Notes: a model not told the origin generated them from the sequence alone. Numbered from the stretch's first letter, positions 5,287 through 13,001 are shown. The stretch is DNA of 17,594 bases from an uncultured Methylophilus sp. (GCA_936943315.1 CAKZJM010000243.1:1-17594), one strand, 5' to 3'. Translations and numbers: made by a program.

Positions 5287-7134
5287 TTATTCCGGTTGAA
5301 TTTCAATCAGTGTTTCATCCGGCGTGACGCTATCCCCTTTGGCGACATGAATGGCAACAACAGTCCCGGTTTTGCTGGCCTGGATTTCGTTTTCCATTTT
5401 CATCGCCTCGATCACCAATACGCCATCGCCCGCATTGACCTTGTCACCGACGTTCACCTTAACGGTCACAATCGTGCCAGGCATGGCCGTGGTCACGCAA
5501 CCTGGGTGGTGAGGACGTGGGCGGCCACTGGCGGCCACCGCAGCAGCTTTTTTCTTGCCGCCGTTAGACCCACCGCCGCTGACTTCCATCTCGCTCAGCG
5601 TTTCTACAAACACCTCTTCGGAGATACCGTCGACTTTTACGTAGTAAGGCTTGCGTTCTTCACCGGCGTGGCCGCTACCTGTGAGTTTGATATGGTAGGT
5701 TTCACCGTGCAGGGTAATGTTGAACTCATTCGGTGCGTAACGTGCCGCAGCGGTTTGCTGACTCACCGCATCTTTGCTTAATAATGGCTCTGGTTGCAGT
5801 GAACCGGCATTGCGTTCCTGCAGGAAGGTTTTGCCAATGTCCGGGAACATGGCGTAGGTCAGTACGTCTTGCTCATGATTGGCAAAGCGCTCGGCTTCCG
5901 ATTGCAGTTTGGCCATTTCCGGTTGCAGCAAGTCCGCAGGGCGGCAAGTGATGACTTCAGCGTCGCCCACCGCTAATTTGCGCACGTCAGCGTTCACAGC
6001 TGCTGGTGCTTTACCATATTGGCCCAGCAGGTAATTTTTCACCTCGTTGGTGATGGACTTGTAACGGCCACCAGTCAATACGTTTAATACGGCTTGCGTA
6101 CCCACAATCTGTGAAGTGGGGGTCACCAGTGGAGGGTAACCCAAGTCCTGACGCACACGTGGAATCTCGGCCAGCACTTCATCCATGCGATTCAGCGCGC
6201 CTTGTTCTTTCAACTGGTTAGACAGGTTGGAAATCATGCCACCCGGCACCTGGTTGACCAGAACGCGGGTATCCACGCCTGTAAATTCACTTTCAAACTG
6301 CCAGTATTTGCGGCGGACTTCTTTAAAGTAGGCCGTGATTTCCTGCAATTTGCCGAGATCCAGGCCGGTGTCGTACTCGGTACCTTGCAATGCAGCCACC
6401 AGGCTCTCTGTTGTCGGGTGGCTGGCGCCTTCAGAGAATGAAGAGTTACAGGTGTCGATAATATCTACACCGCTTTCAACACTCTTGAGCAGTACCATAC
6501 TGGCCAAACCAGAGGTAGCGTGGCTGTGCATGTGCACAGGCACGCTGACCGCTGCCTTCAGGCCTTTGACCAGTTCTGCCGCCATGGTTGGGGTCAACAG
6601 GCCGGCCATGTCTTTCACGCCGATACTGTCACAACCCAAGGCTTCGAGCTCTTTGGCCATGTTTACAAAGTAGGCAACATCATGCACCGGGCTTGTGGTG
6701 AATGATAAGGTGCCAATGGCGTGTTTTTTCACTGACTTGACGGCTTCAATCGCAGTGGTCAGGTTGCGGATATCGTTCATCGCATCAAAAATACGGAAGA
6801 CATCGACACCCGTATCTGCGGCCTGTTTGACAAAGGCATGCACTACGTCATCTGAGTAATGGCGATAGCCCAGCAGGTTTTGGCCACGCAGCAGCATATT
6901 GATCGGCGTGTTAGGCAGGGCCTTGCGCAGGCTGCGTAAACGCTCCCATGGATCTTCTTTCAAAAAGCGCACGCAGGCGTCAAAAGTGGCACCGCCCCAG
7001 GCTTCCAGGGACCAGAACCCAATATCATCCAGCTTGCTGGCGATTGGCAGCATATCTTCGGTACGCATGCGCGTCGCAATCAGGGATTGGTGTCCATCTC
7101 TTAAAACGAGTTCGGTGACATGTATTTTGCTCAT
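5287..7134 (-). CDS. Pyruvate carboxylase subunit B (carboxyltransferase and biotin carrier; OadA-like)
   Basis: A 615-residue protein that transfers CO2 from carboxybiotin to pyruvate, making oxaloacetate in the cytosol. Domains: HMGL-like carboxyltransferase barrel (about 1-270) with LRDGHQSL (D13), K174 in IGVKDMAG (the position of the carbamylated lysine) and the metal histidines H203/H205 in HMHSHATSG; conserved carboxylase domain (about 290-470); a Gly/Ala/Lys-rich flexible linker (about 515-540); and the biotinyl domain with EAMKMEN, biotin on K579. The same architecture occurs in OadA of the sodium-pumping oxaloacetate decarboxylase, but no beta or gamma membrane subunit is nearby and the partner is a biotin carboxylase, so the two-subunit pyruvate carboxylase is the better call. 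It follows pycA by 39 nt in one operon. ATG 7134-7132 has a poor ribosome binding site. Confidence 0.9.
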   Translation of the reverse strand: MSKIHVTELVLRDGHQSLIATRMRTEDMLPIASKLDDIGFWSLEAWGGATFDACVRFLKEDPWERLRSLRKALPNTPINMLLRGQNLLGYRHYSDDVVHAFVKQAADTGVDVFRIFDAMNDIRNLTTAIEAVKSVKKHAIGTLSFTTSPVHDVAYFVNMAKELEALGCDSIGVKDMAGLLTPTMAAELVKGLKAAVSVPVHMHSHATSGLASMVLLKSVESGVDIIDTCNSSFSEGASHPTTESLVAALQGTEYDTGLDLGKLQEITAYFKEVRRKYWQFESEFTGVDTRVLVNQVPGGMISNLSNQLKEQGALNRMDEVLAEIPRVRQDLGYPPLVTPTSQIVGTQAVLNVLTGGRYKSITNEVKNYLLGQYGKAPAAVNADVRKLAVGDAEVITCRPADLLQPEMAKLQSEAERFANHEQDVLTYAMFPDIGKTFLQERNAGSLQPEPLLSKDAVSQQTAAARYAPNEFNITLHGETYHIKLTGSGHAGEERKPYYVKVDGISEEVFVETLSEMEVSGGGSNGGKKKAAAVAASGRPRPHHPGCVTTAMPGTIVTVKVNVGDKVNAGDGVLVIEAMKMENEIQASKTGTVVAIHVAKGDSVTPDETLIEIQPE

Positions 7135-7173
7135 AATCTTGTCGATCTAAATAAATATCTGCAATGCGGTTAA

Positions 7174-8592
7174 TCAAATGCCTTCGTGGGCAGCAATCGC
7201 TGCAGCAATTGCTGCAGCCATCAATTCTTTTGGGAGTCCGACGTCGTATTGCGTCAGCTCTGGGTGTTGTTCCACAAAACTGGTGTTGAACTCTGCGGCA
7301 CGGAAATCCGGGTGCTGCATGATTTGCTGGTAGTACGGGATTGTGGTTTTGACGCCATACACAATCATGTCATTCAGCGCACGGCGGCCGCGCTCAATCA
7401 CGCCTTCCCAGTCCAGCGCCCAAACGGTCAGTTTGGCACACATGGAGTCGTAGTAAGGCGGGATGACATAACCACTATAGATGGCCGCATCCATACGCAC
7501 GCCGGGGCCGCCCGGTGCGTAATAACGCGTAATTTTACCAAAGCTAGGCAAGAAGTCTTTTTGCGGATCTTCTGCGTTAATGCGGTATTCCATGGCATAA
7601 CCGCGGAAAGCAATTTCACTTTGTTTATATTGCAATGGCAGGCCTGCCGCGACGCGGATTTGCTGTTGAACAATATCCACACCCGTAATCGTTTCAGTCA
7701 CGGTATGTTCCACCTGCAGGCGGGTGTTCATTTCCATGAAGTAGAAATTGTTGTCAGAATCGAGTAGAAACTCGACCGTGCCGGCGTTTTCATAACCCAC
7801 CGCTTTGGCGGCTTTGACACCCAGGCCACCAATGTAATCACGTTGCGCTTGTGAAAGCTGCGGTGACGGCGCGATTTCAATCAGCTTTTGGTTACGGCGC
7901 TGAATTGAGCAATCACGCTCAAACAGGTGAATCACGTTGCCGTGGGAGTCAGCCAATACCTGCACTTCGATGTGGCGGGGATGTACCACGCACTTTTCGA
8001 GAAATACTTCCGGTTTGCCGAATGCCTTGCTGGCTTCAGAAATCACACGGTCATAGTTACTCAATAGTTCTTTTTCGCTATCGCAACGGCGGATACCGCG
8101 CCCACCGCCACCGTTGGTGGCTTTCAGCATCACGGGATAGCCGATTTTAGCGGCCAGCTTGACGGCGGCTTCCAGCGATTCAAGGTTACCATCACTGCCA
8201 GGCACACAAGGAATCCCTGCATTAATCATGGCATTACGCGCCTGAATCTTGTCGCCCATCTGGCGGATCACGTCTGCGTCTGGGCCAATGAATTTGATGC
8301 CGCGGCGTGCACACACTTCGGCCAGTTCAGGGTTTTCTGACAGAAAGCCATAGCCTGGGTGCAATGCATCGCAGCCTGCGGCGACGGCAATGTTCACAAT
8401 ATTATGTGCGTTCAGATAGCCTGCCACTGGGTCGGAACCAATGTTATAGGCTTCGTCGGCTTTTTTGACGTGCAAGGCATGACGGTCGGCATCGGAATAG
8501 ATGGCGACCGACTTGATGCCCATTTCCGAGCAGGCGCGCACAATGCGTACCGCAATTTCACCGCGATTCGCGACTAAAATTTTCTTAAACAC
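7174..8592 (-). CDS. Biotin carboxylase, pyruvate carboxylase subunit A (AccC-like)
   Basis: A 472-residue enzyme that carboxylates biotin with ATP and bicarbonate. Visible features: N-terminal KILVANRGEIAVRI, substrate region HPGYGFLSENPELA, K115 in MGDKIQARN, the ATP-grasp glycine loop KATNGGGGRGIRR from K157, and active-site E287, N289 and R291 in FMEMNTRLQVEHTVTE. The start is GTG (8592-8590), fixed by an in-frame stop just upstream and an AAGGG box 6 nt before it. It is adjacent to the carboxyltransferase subunit, so it most likely serves pyruvate carboxylation rather than acetyl-CoA carboxylase; its sequence alone does not exclude the latter. The C-terminus ends in an Ala/Ile repeat (AAAIAAAIAA) coded by a near-perfect 12-bp tandem repeat. 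A long leader with inverted repeats precedes it. Confidence 0.92.
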   Translation of the reverse strand: MFKKILVANRGEIAVRIVRACSEMGIKSVAIYSDADRHALHVKKADEAYNIGSDPVAGYLNAHNIVNIAVAAGCDALHPGYGFLSENPELAEVCARRGIKFIGPDADVIRQMGDKIQARNAMINAGIPCVPGSDGNLESLEAAVKLAAKIGYPVMLKATNGGGGRGIRRCDSEKELLSNYDRVISEASKAFGKPEVFLEKCVVHPRHIEVQVLADSHGNVIHLFERDCSIQRRNQKLIEIAPSPQLSQAQRDYIGGLGVKAAKAVGYENAGTVEFLLDSDNNFYFMEMNTRLQVEHTVTETITGVDIVQQQIRVAAGLPLQYKQSEIAFRGYAMEYRINAEDPQKDFLPSFGKITRYYAPGGPGVRMDAAIYSGYVIPPYYDSMCAKLTVWALDWEGVIERGRRALNDMIVYGVKTTIPYYQQIMQHPDFRAAEFNTSFVEQHPELTQYDVGLPKELMAAAIAAAIAAHEGI

Positions 8593-8796
8593 ACATTACC
8601 CTTAAAAGCATGAAAAAAGGACTAGAGTCTGTTAGTCACTTCACTGCCTGTTTCATCAGTCACTGATGACTTGTAAAGCAGCTGTAGTGAGTTTGGTTGT
8701 GGTTTTGCAACAGCGTGGCCGCCTGAACGGATGGCCGATTTTGCAAACCGGCACCAGGAGTGCGCTCACGAAAAGAGCGCCGCGTGATGCGACGTT
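8593..8796 (-). promoter_or_regulatory. Long leader of the pyruvate carboxylase operon with several inverted repeats
   Basis: If transcription starts near 8790, about 200 nt of untranslated RNA precede pycA. In transcript order it holds GCGCTC/GAGCGC (8762-8767 with 8775-8780); a bulged 9-bp stem between 8701-8710 and about 8739-8749 enclosing a GGCC/GGCC pair; the 8-bp palindrome TCATCAGT-C-ACTGATGA (8653-8669), also a possible protein site; and a 5-bp stem GACTA/TAGTC (8620-8624 with 8633-8637) followed on the minus strand by six U. The last resembles a weak attenuator about 17 nt before the AAGGG ribosome binding site. I recognise no known riboswitch. The intergenic region up to 8929 holds nothing else apart from the two promoters listed. 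Confidence 0.45.
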
Positions 8797-8825
8797 ATTA
8801 TAACAACAAACCGTGGTCTTAAATA
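8797..8825 (-). promoter_or_regulatory. Candidate promoter of the pyruvate carboxylase operon
   Basis: A perfect TATAAT lies on the minus strand at 8802-8797. Seventeen bases upstream is TATTTA, a poor -35, so the promoter may need an activator. The start would be near 8790. Confidence 0.45.
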
Positions 8826-8864
8826 GTGCAATGTCATTTCTGGCTCTACTTTGGGCGCCTCTGG

Positions 8865-8893
8865 TCGTCAAGACTGGCCGAGTTTGCTATAGT
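8865..8893 (+). promoter_or_regulatory. Candidate sigma70 promoter of yceD
   Basis: TCGTCA (8865-8870, 4 of 6) and TATAGT (8888-8893, 5 of 6) with 17-bp spacing. This would give a short leader of about 30 nt before ATG 8930. Confidence 0.45.
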
Positions 8894-8929
8894 GTCACAC
8901 TTGTTTACATCAAGAGTTTTCTTTGTTTT

Positions 8930-9436
8930 ATGACGCGATTTCAGGAGCTGGCCAAGCAGCAGAAAAAAAGTGAAGGGGAGGTGATGTTGCCTTCATTGCC
9001 CCGATTGCAGGAAGCTCTGCAGGAGCTTGGCGTCAATGACGCTGCAGCGTTATCTGGCATGCGTGTGCATTACCAGTTGCAAGGGCTGCCGCCGCGCTAT
9101 TTTGGCGAGGTGTCATTGCCTATGCTTTCTTTAAAGGTGCAATCTGAATTGCCATTGGTTTGCCAGCGATGCTTTGCGCCTATGCCGCAAGCGGTTAATC
9201 TGGTGTTTGAATATGCGCTATGCGACGAGCCGCCTGAGGCATTGTTAGAGGATGAAGAGGTGGACTGGCTGGAGCCGGATGATGAAGCGACTGTGGAGTC
9301 TCTGGTTGAGGATGAGTTGTTAATGGCGTTGCCGATTGCCGTGATGCATGAGGACGCTTGTGTCAGCTTGCAGCAGTCTGCCGGTGAAAAGCCGAATCCA
9401 TTTGCTGCCCTTAAGCAGCTTAAACTAGATAAGTAA
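8930..9436 (+). CDS. yceD: YceD family protein (DUF177), linked to 23S rRNA and L32
   Basis: A 168-residue protein of the YceD/DUF177 family. In E. coli and plants members are needed for 23S rRNA accumulation or processing, and the gene is almost always just before rpmF. Visible landmarks: the conserved C78-x-x-C81 in LVCQRCFAPM, the acidic middle segment (about 99-131), the HEDAC motif with C144, and the C-terminal NPFAALKQLK. ATG 8930 was chosen because it gives the family's usual length and N-terminus (MTRFQELAKQQKKSEGEV) and starts just after the candidate promoter; the frame stays open upstream to 8813, but those residues do not look like the family. It lies 182 nt before rpmF, which has its own strong promoter. 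Confidence 0.9.
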   Translation: MTRFQELAKQQKKSEGEVMLPSLPRLQEALQELGVNDAAALSGMRVHYQLQGLPPRYFGEVSLPMLSLKVQSELPLVCQRCFAPMPQAVNLVFEYALCDEPPEALLEDEEVDWLEPDDEATVESLVEDELLMALPIAVMHEDACVSLQQSAGEKPNPFAALKQLKLDK

Positions 9437-9501
9437 ACCATCTAGTGGTGGTGGGTTAAATGCCTAAAAAGCAAATGAAAAGCGATATTTGCAGGATTTA
9501 T

Positions 9502-9530
9502 TTGCAGTTGTCTCTGGAATATTTTATAAT
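9502..9530 (+). promoter_or_regulatory. Strong sigma70 promoter of rpmF
   Basis: TTGCAG (9502-9507) and a perfect TATAAT (9525-9530) are spaced by exactly 17 bp. The start would be near 9537, leaving a leader of about 80 nt. ATTTGCAG occurs twice, 13 bp apart (9487 and 9500), the second copy covering the -35 box. Confidence 0.75.
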
Positions 9531-9618
9531 TGCGGATTAGGTAGCGTTTTGAATTTATTTACAACTGCCCTTTACCTTCAATCTCTGAGGTGTGGCGGTT
9601 TGATTTTGGAGTAATAAC

Positions 9619-9798
9619 ATGGCAGTTCAGCAAAACAAAAAGACACCGTCCAAGCGTGGTATGCACCGTTCCCACGACTTTTTGACAAACCCACCTTTGG
9701 CTATTGAGCCAACCACGGGTGAAGTACATTTGCGTCATCACGTGAGCCCAAACGGTTTCTACCGTGGCCGCAAAGTGATGCCAGCAAAAGGCGAATAA
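9619..9798 (+). CDS. rpmF: 50S ribosomal protein L32
   Basis: A 59-residue basic protein of the large ribosomal subunit. The start MAVQQNKKTPSKRGMHRSHD is the classic L32 N-terminus, and the tail has the family pattern HVSPNGFYRGRKV. No zinc-binding cysteines are present, so it is the Cys-less form usual in proteobacteria. ATG 9619 is preceded by TTGGAG. It is transcribed from the promoter at 9502-9530, and a GC-rich hairpin downstream probably sets how much transcription passes on to plsX. Confidence 0.97.
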   Translation: MAVQQNKKTPSKRGMHRSHDFLTNPPLAIEPTTGEVHLRHHVSPNGFYRGRKVMPAKGE

Positions 9799-9828
9799 TC
9801 GCTGCATTAAGCGACAAGTTTTAAAACG

Positions 9829-9852
9829 CGCCGCGCACTAAAATGCGCGGCG
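9829..9852 (+). terminator. GC-rich hairpin between rpmF and plsX
   Basis: CGCCGCGCA (9829-9837) and TGCGCGGCG (9844-9852) form a perfect 9-bp stem with a CTAAAA loop, followed by only TTTG. It could be a partial terminator that lowers expression of the fab genes relative to L32, or an mRNA processing/stability element. Confidence 0.55.
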
Positions 9853-9879
9853 TTTGTGTATCTGGCGTAAGCCTGCGTT

Positions 9880-9922
9880 TTTACCAGCTGTGCGTGATCG
9901 TCGCGTAGTAAAGACTGGTAAA
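9880..9922 (+). promoter_or_regulatory. 8-bp inverted repeat upstream of plsX
   Basis: TTTACCAG (9880-9887) and CTGGTAAA (9915-9922) are perfect reverse complements separated by 27 nt, ending 17 nt before ATG 9940. It could be an RNA stem holding the plsX start region or a repressor site. It does not match the FadR operator, in which the half sites face the other way and are close together. Confidence 0.4.
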
Positions 9923-9939
9923 TAAACTTGGGAAATCAC

Positions 9940-10992
9940 ATGACAACTAGTCAACACGCGCATTCACAAGAAGTTGTGATTGCCATTGATGCCATGGGAG
10001 GAGATCACGGTCCACATGTGACTGTGCCTGCGGCTGTTCGAATTTTGAACGAAAATCCTAATCTCAATATCATCCTGGTCGGTCTGCAAGACGCCATTGA
10101 AGCAGAATTAAAAGTCTTGCGCACAAGCGCCGGTCCGCGTTTACGAGTGCACCATGCCAGCGAAGTCGTGCTCATGGATGAATCTCCACAAAGCGCCATG
10201 AAGAACAAAAAAGACTCTTCTATGCGTGTCGCTATCAATATGGTGAAAACGGGCGAAGCGCAAGCCTGCGTGAGTGCGGGTAATACCGGCGCGTTAATGG
10301 CAACCGCACGATTCGTACTCAAAACCTTGCCAGGTATTGATCGCCCGGCGATTGCTTCTACCTTGCCGTCGGAAAAAGGCAGTACTTTCATGCTGGACCT
10401 GGGCGCGAATGCCGACTGCACCGCAGAGCATCTATACCAGTTTGCCATTATGGGGGCAATGGTGGTGAGCTGTATCAGTAACAAACCAAATCCTACTGTT
10501 GGTTTGCTTAATATCGGCTCAGAAGATATTAAAGGTAATGAAGTGGCCAAACAGGCCGCTGAGTTGCTGCGTGGCAGTCATTTGAATTTTTACGGGAATG
10601 TCGAAGGTGATGACATTTTCAAAGGCACGACTGATGTCGTGGTGTGTGATGGTTTCGTGGGTAATGTCTCGCTCAAGACCACTGAAGGTTTGGCGCACAT
10701 GATGGGCAAGTTCCTGACCCAGGAGTTCAAGCGCAACTGGCTTACCAAGCTCATGGCGCTGGGTGCGTTCCCGGTACTCAAAGCATTTAAACGACGCCTT
10801 GATCCCCGGCGTTACAATGGCGCAAGCTTTCTCGGTCTGCGCGGAATTGTCGTGAAAAGTCATGGCGGGGCGGACAGTGTCGGCTTTTACCATGCGATTC
10901 ATGTGGCGATGGAAGAGGCGCAAAGCGGTATTTTGAAACGTATCCAGTCCCAGCTTGAAATCGAACACCTGACTACCTCAGAGCCATCCTAA
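9940..10992 (+). CDS. plsX: Phosphate acyltransferase PlsX
   Basis: A 350-residue enzyme that converts acyl-ACP to acyl-phosphate for phospholipid synthesis; peripheral to the membrane. The family signature AIDAMGGDHGP is at residues 15-25, with the mid-protein segments SAGNTGALMATARFVL and DGFVGNVSLKTTEGLA and the C-terminal GASFLGLRGIVVKSHGGAD typical of PlsX. ATG 9940 was preferred to an in-frame TTG at 9928: GGAAA lies just upstream, and the protein then starts at the usual distance from the signature. It is the first lipid gene after rpmF, and fabH follows after 49 nt. Confidence 0.97.
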   Translation: MTTSQHAHSQEVVIAIDAMGGDHGPHVTVPAAVRILNENPNLNIILVGLQDAIEAELKVLRTSAGPRLRVHHASEVVLMDESPQSAMKNKKDSSMRVAINMVKTGEAQACVSAGNTGALMATARFVLKTLPGIDRPAIASTLPSEKGSTFMLDLGANADCTAEHLYQFAIMGAMVVSCISNKPNPTVGLLNIGSEDIKGNEVAKQAAELLRGSHLNFYGNVEGDDIFKGTTDVVVCDGFVGNVSLKTTEGLAHMMGKFLTQEFKRNWLTKLMALGAFPVLKAFKRRLDPRRYNGASFLGLRGIVVKSHGGADSVGFYHAIHVAMEEAQSGILKRIQSQLEIEHLTTSEPS

Positions 10993-11041
10993 AGATTGGT
11001 TGAGTTAGGTTTTTTGACCCAATTAAGGCATAATCGCACGA

Positions 11042-11983
11042 ATGATTTACGCACGAATCGCAGGGACGGGAAGTTACCTGCCACCCACTATTTTAACCAA
11101 TGCCGATCTGGAGAAATTGGTCGATACCACGGATGAGTGGATTTTCGCCCGCACCGGAATCAAGCAGCGTCATCGCGTGACGGATGAGCGTACTAGTGAC
11201 CTGGCCACCCAGGCAGCGCGCAATGCGATTGAAGCGGCTGGCATCCAGGCACAGGATATTGACCTGATCATCGTGGCTACAACTACGCCAGACAAGATGT
11301 TCCCCAGTGTTGCCACCATGGTGCAGCGCAAATTAGGCATCGCTGGCTGCCCGGCGTTTGATGTACAGGCGGTGTGTAGCGGCTTTGTGTATGCGCTAGC
11401 CACGGCTAATCACTTCATGCGTTCCGGCCAGCACAAAAACGTGCTGGTGATTGGGGCCGATACTTTTACCAGAATTACTGACTATACCGATCGCAGCAAC
11501 TGTATCCTGTGGGGCGATGGCGCCGGGGCAGTGATTCTTCAGGCCAGCGAGCAGCCCGGTATTCTGTCTACACATATCCCTGCAGATGGCAATTACGAGA
11601 ATTACCTGCATGTGCCGCGTAACCCCGATGGTCCTGATACCGTCGTCATGGAAGGCAATCCGGTATTTAAAATTGCCGTCAACACCCTGGATCAGATTGT
11701 GGATGAAACGCTGGAGGCCAATGGCTTGCAGAAGTCCGATATCGACTGGCTGGTGCCACATCAGGCCAATATCCGTATTTTGCAGGCCACTGCCAAAAAA
11801 CTGGATATGCCTATGGACAAAGTCGTGGTGACAGTGGACCGTCATGGCAACACGTCAGCCGCGTCTATCCCGCTGGCTTTGGATGCTGCCGTGCGTGATG
11901 GCCGTATCCAGCGCGGTCACACCTTGCTGATGGAAGCGTTTGGTGGTGGCTTTACCTGGGGCTCGGCCCTTGTAAAATATTAA
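11042..11983 (+). CDS. fabH: 3-oxoacyl-ACP synthase III (KAS III)
   Basis: A 313-residue condensing enzyme that starts fatty acid synthesis by joining acetyl-CoA to malonyl-ACP. The catalytic triad is complete: C112 in QAVCSGFVYALA, H240 in VPHQANIRI and N270 in HGNTSAASIPLAL, the same spacing as E. coli FabH within a few residues. The N-terminal TGSYLP and the DEWIFARTGI motif (residues 31-40) are also typical. ATG 11042 lacks a close Shine-Dalgarno; the AAGG upstream is 13 nt away. Its stop codon is the first of three copies of AAATATTAA at 13-bp steps, so the end of the gene lies inside a small tandem repeat. Confidence 0.97.
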   Translation: MIYARIAGTGSYLPPTILTNADLEKLVDTTDEWIFARTGIKQRHRVTDERTSDLATQAARNAIEAAGIQAQDIDLIIVATTTPDKMFPSVATMVQRKLGIAGCPAFDVQAVCSGFVYALATANHFMRSGQHKNVLVIGADTFTRITDYTDRSNCILWGDGAGAVILQASEQPGILSTHIPADGNYENYLHVPRNPDGPDTVVMEGNPVFKIAVNTLDQIVDETLEANGLQKSDIDWLVPHQANIRILQATAKKLDMPMDKVVVTVDRHGNTSAASIPLALDAAVRDGRIQRGHTLLMEAFGGGFTWGSALVKY

Positions 11984-12013
11984 GGCCAAATATTAAGCTC
12001 AAATATTAACCCT
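11975..12013 (+). repeat. Three 13-bp tandem units covering the fabH stop codon
   Basis: AAATATTAA begins at 11975, 11988 and 12001, each followed by four variable bases. The first copy encodes Lys-Tyr-stop, the end of FabH; the other two repeat it in the untranslated gap before fabD. Each core contains the self-complementary AATATT. Confidence 0.8.
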
Positions 12014-12021
12014 GCTTACCT

Positions 12022-12046
12022 GGCATGTTCTCACATGCCTGATTTT
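12022..12046 (+). terminator. Weak terminator-like hairpin between fabH and fabD
   Basis: GGCATGT (12022-12028) and ACATGCC (12033-12039) form a 7-bp stem with a 4-nt loop, followed by TGATTTT. Stem and U-run are short, so partial termination or a processing signal is more likely than a full stop. Confidence 0.4.
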
Positions 12047-12066
12047 AGCTAACTCATTGAAAATAT

Positions 12067-12990
12067 ATGTCTAAATTTGCTTTTTTCTTCCCTGGCCAAG
12101 GCTCACAGTCGGTTGGCATGATGCAGGGTTTTGAGGCGCATGCCATTGTTAAACAAACCTTTGATGAGGCTTCTGCCGTCCTTGGGGTAGATTTCTGGAA
12201 AATGGCGACTGAAGCCAATGACGACATCAATCTTACCGAAAATACACAACCTATCATGTTGACGGCAGGCGTCGCCACTTGGCGCGTTTATCAGGCGCTG
12301 GGCGGTCAATTGCCTGCCGCCATGGCGGGACATAGCCTGGGTGAATATACTGCTTTGGTTGCAGCTAATGCCATTTCATTTGCAGATGCTTTGCCGCTGG
12401 TGAAATACCGCGCGCAAGTGATGCAACAAGCCGTGCCTGAAGGACAGGGCGCGATGGCCGCTATTTTAGGCCTGGATGACGAGACCGTGCGCGCAGTGTG
12501 TAGTGAAGCTGCGCAAGGGCAGGTAGTGCAGGCAGTCAACTTCAACTCCCCAGGCCAGGTAGTCATTGCCGGGGATAAAGCGGCCGTTGAACGTGGCATG
12601 GAGCTGGCTAAAGCAAAAGGCGCAAAACGTGCCTTGCCGTTGCCTGTGAGCGTGCCGTCACACTGTGACCTCATGAAACCGGCGGCAGAAAAATTGCGCG
12701 ATTATTTGCAAAATGTCACTGTGCAGGCGCCTGTGGTCCCTGTGCTGCATAATGCAGATGTTGCTGCTTATAGCGATGCAGAACAGATCAAAGATGCATT
12801 AGTGCGTCAATTGTATAGCCCGGTGCGCTGGGTAGAAACGGTGCAGCAACTCGCTTCACAAGAAGTGTTGAATGCCGCTGAATGTGGGCCAGGCAAAGTG
12901 CTGGCGGGTTTAGCCAAGCGCATTGTGGCCGAGATGAGCTGCGTGGCACTGGTCAATGATGAGTCTGTGCAAACGTTTGTTGCACAATAA
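12067..12990 (+). CDS. fabD: Malonyl-CoA:ACP transacylase
   Basis: A 307-residue enzyme that loads malonyl groups from CoA onto acyl carrier protein. Motifs: FPGQGSQSVGM at residues 8-18 (Q11 in the oxyanion hole), the nucleophile S90 in GHSLGEY, R115 that binds the malonyl carboxylate, and H199 in SVPSHCDLM. All are in register with E. coli FabD (S92, R117, H201). ATG 12067 follows AAAATAT with no clear ribosome binding site, although the N-terminus is canonical. The gap from fabH (83 nt) contains the tandem repeat and a weak hairpin; fabG follows 11 nt downstream, so fabD and fabG are surely cotranscribed. Confidence 0.97.
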   Translation: MSKFAFFFPGQGSQSVGMMQGFEAHAIVKQTFDEASAVLGVDFWKMATEANDDINLTENTQPIMLTAGVATWRVYQALGGQLPAAMAGHSLGEYTALVAANAISFADALPLVKYRAQVMQQAVPEGQGAMAAILGLDDETVRAVCSEAAQGQVVQAVNFNSPGQVVIAGDKAAVERGMELAKAKGAKRALPLPVSVPSHCDLMKPAAEKLRDYLQNVTVQAPVVPVLHNADVAAYSDAEQIKDALVRQLYSPVRWVETVQQLASQEVLNAAECGPGKVLAGLAKRIVAEMSCVALVNDESVQTFVAQ

Positions 12991-13001
12991 GGGGAAAGAG
13001 A

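Noticed and set aside
5287..7134. Sodium-pumping oxaloacetate decarboxylase alpha subunit
   Set aside because: No membrane beta or gamma subunit nearby; the operon partner is a biotin carboxylase, which fits a two-subunit pyruvate carboxylase.
7186..7767. 193-residue plus-strand frame antisense to pycA, with similar long antisense frames in pycB, plsX, fabG and dnaE
   Set aside because: They lie wholly opposite strongly conserved genes and have His/Cys-rich, family-less sequence typical of antisense reading; no start signals.
8656..8871. Open frame of 71 residues on the minus strand in the pycA leader
   Set aside because: It crosses the candidate promoter, is Cys/Arg-rich without family resemblance, and has no ribosome binding site. 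Treated as chance.
9880..9922. FadR-type operator before plsX
   Set aside because: The half sites are 27 nt apart and in reverse order relative to the FadR consensus.
9928..9942. TTG start for PlsX at 9928
   Set aside because: ATG 9940 has a GGAAA box at usable distance and avoids using a rare start codon.
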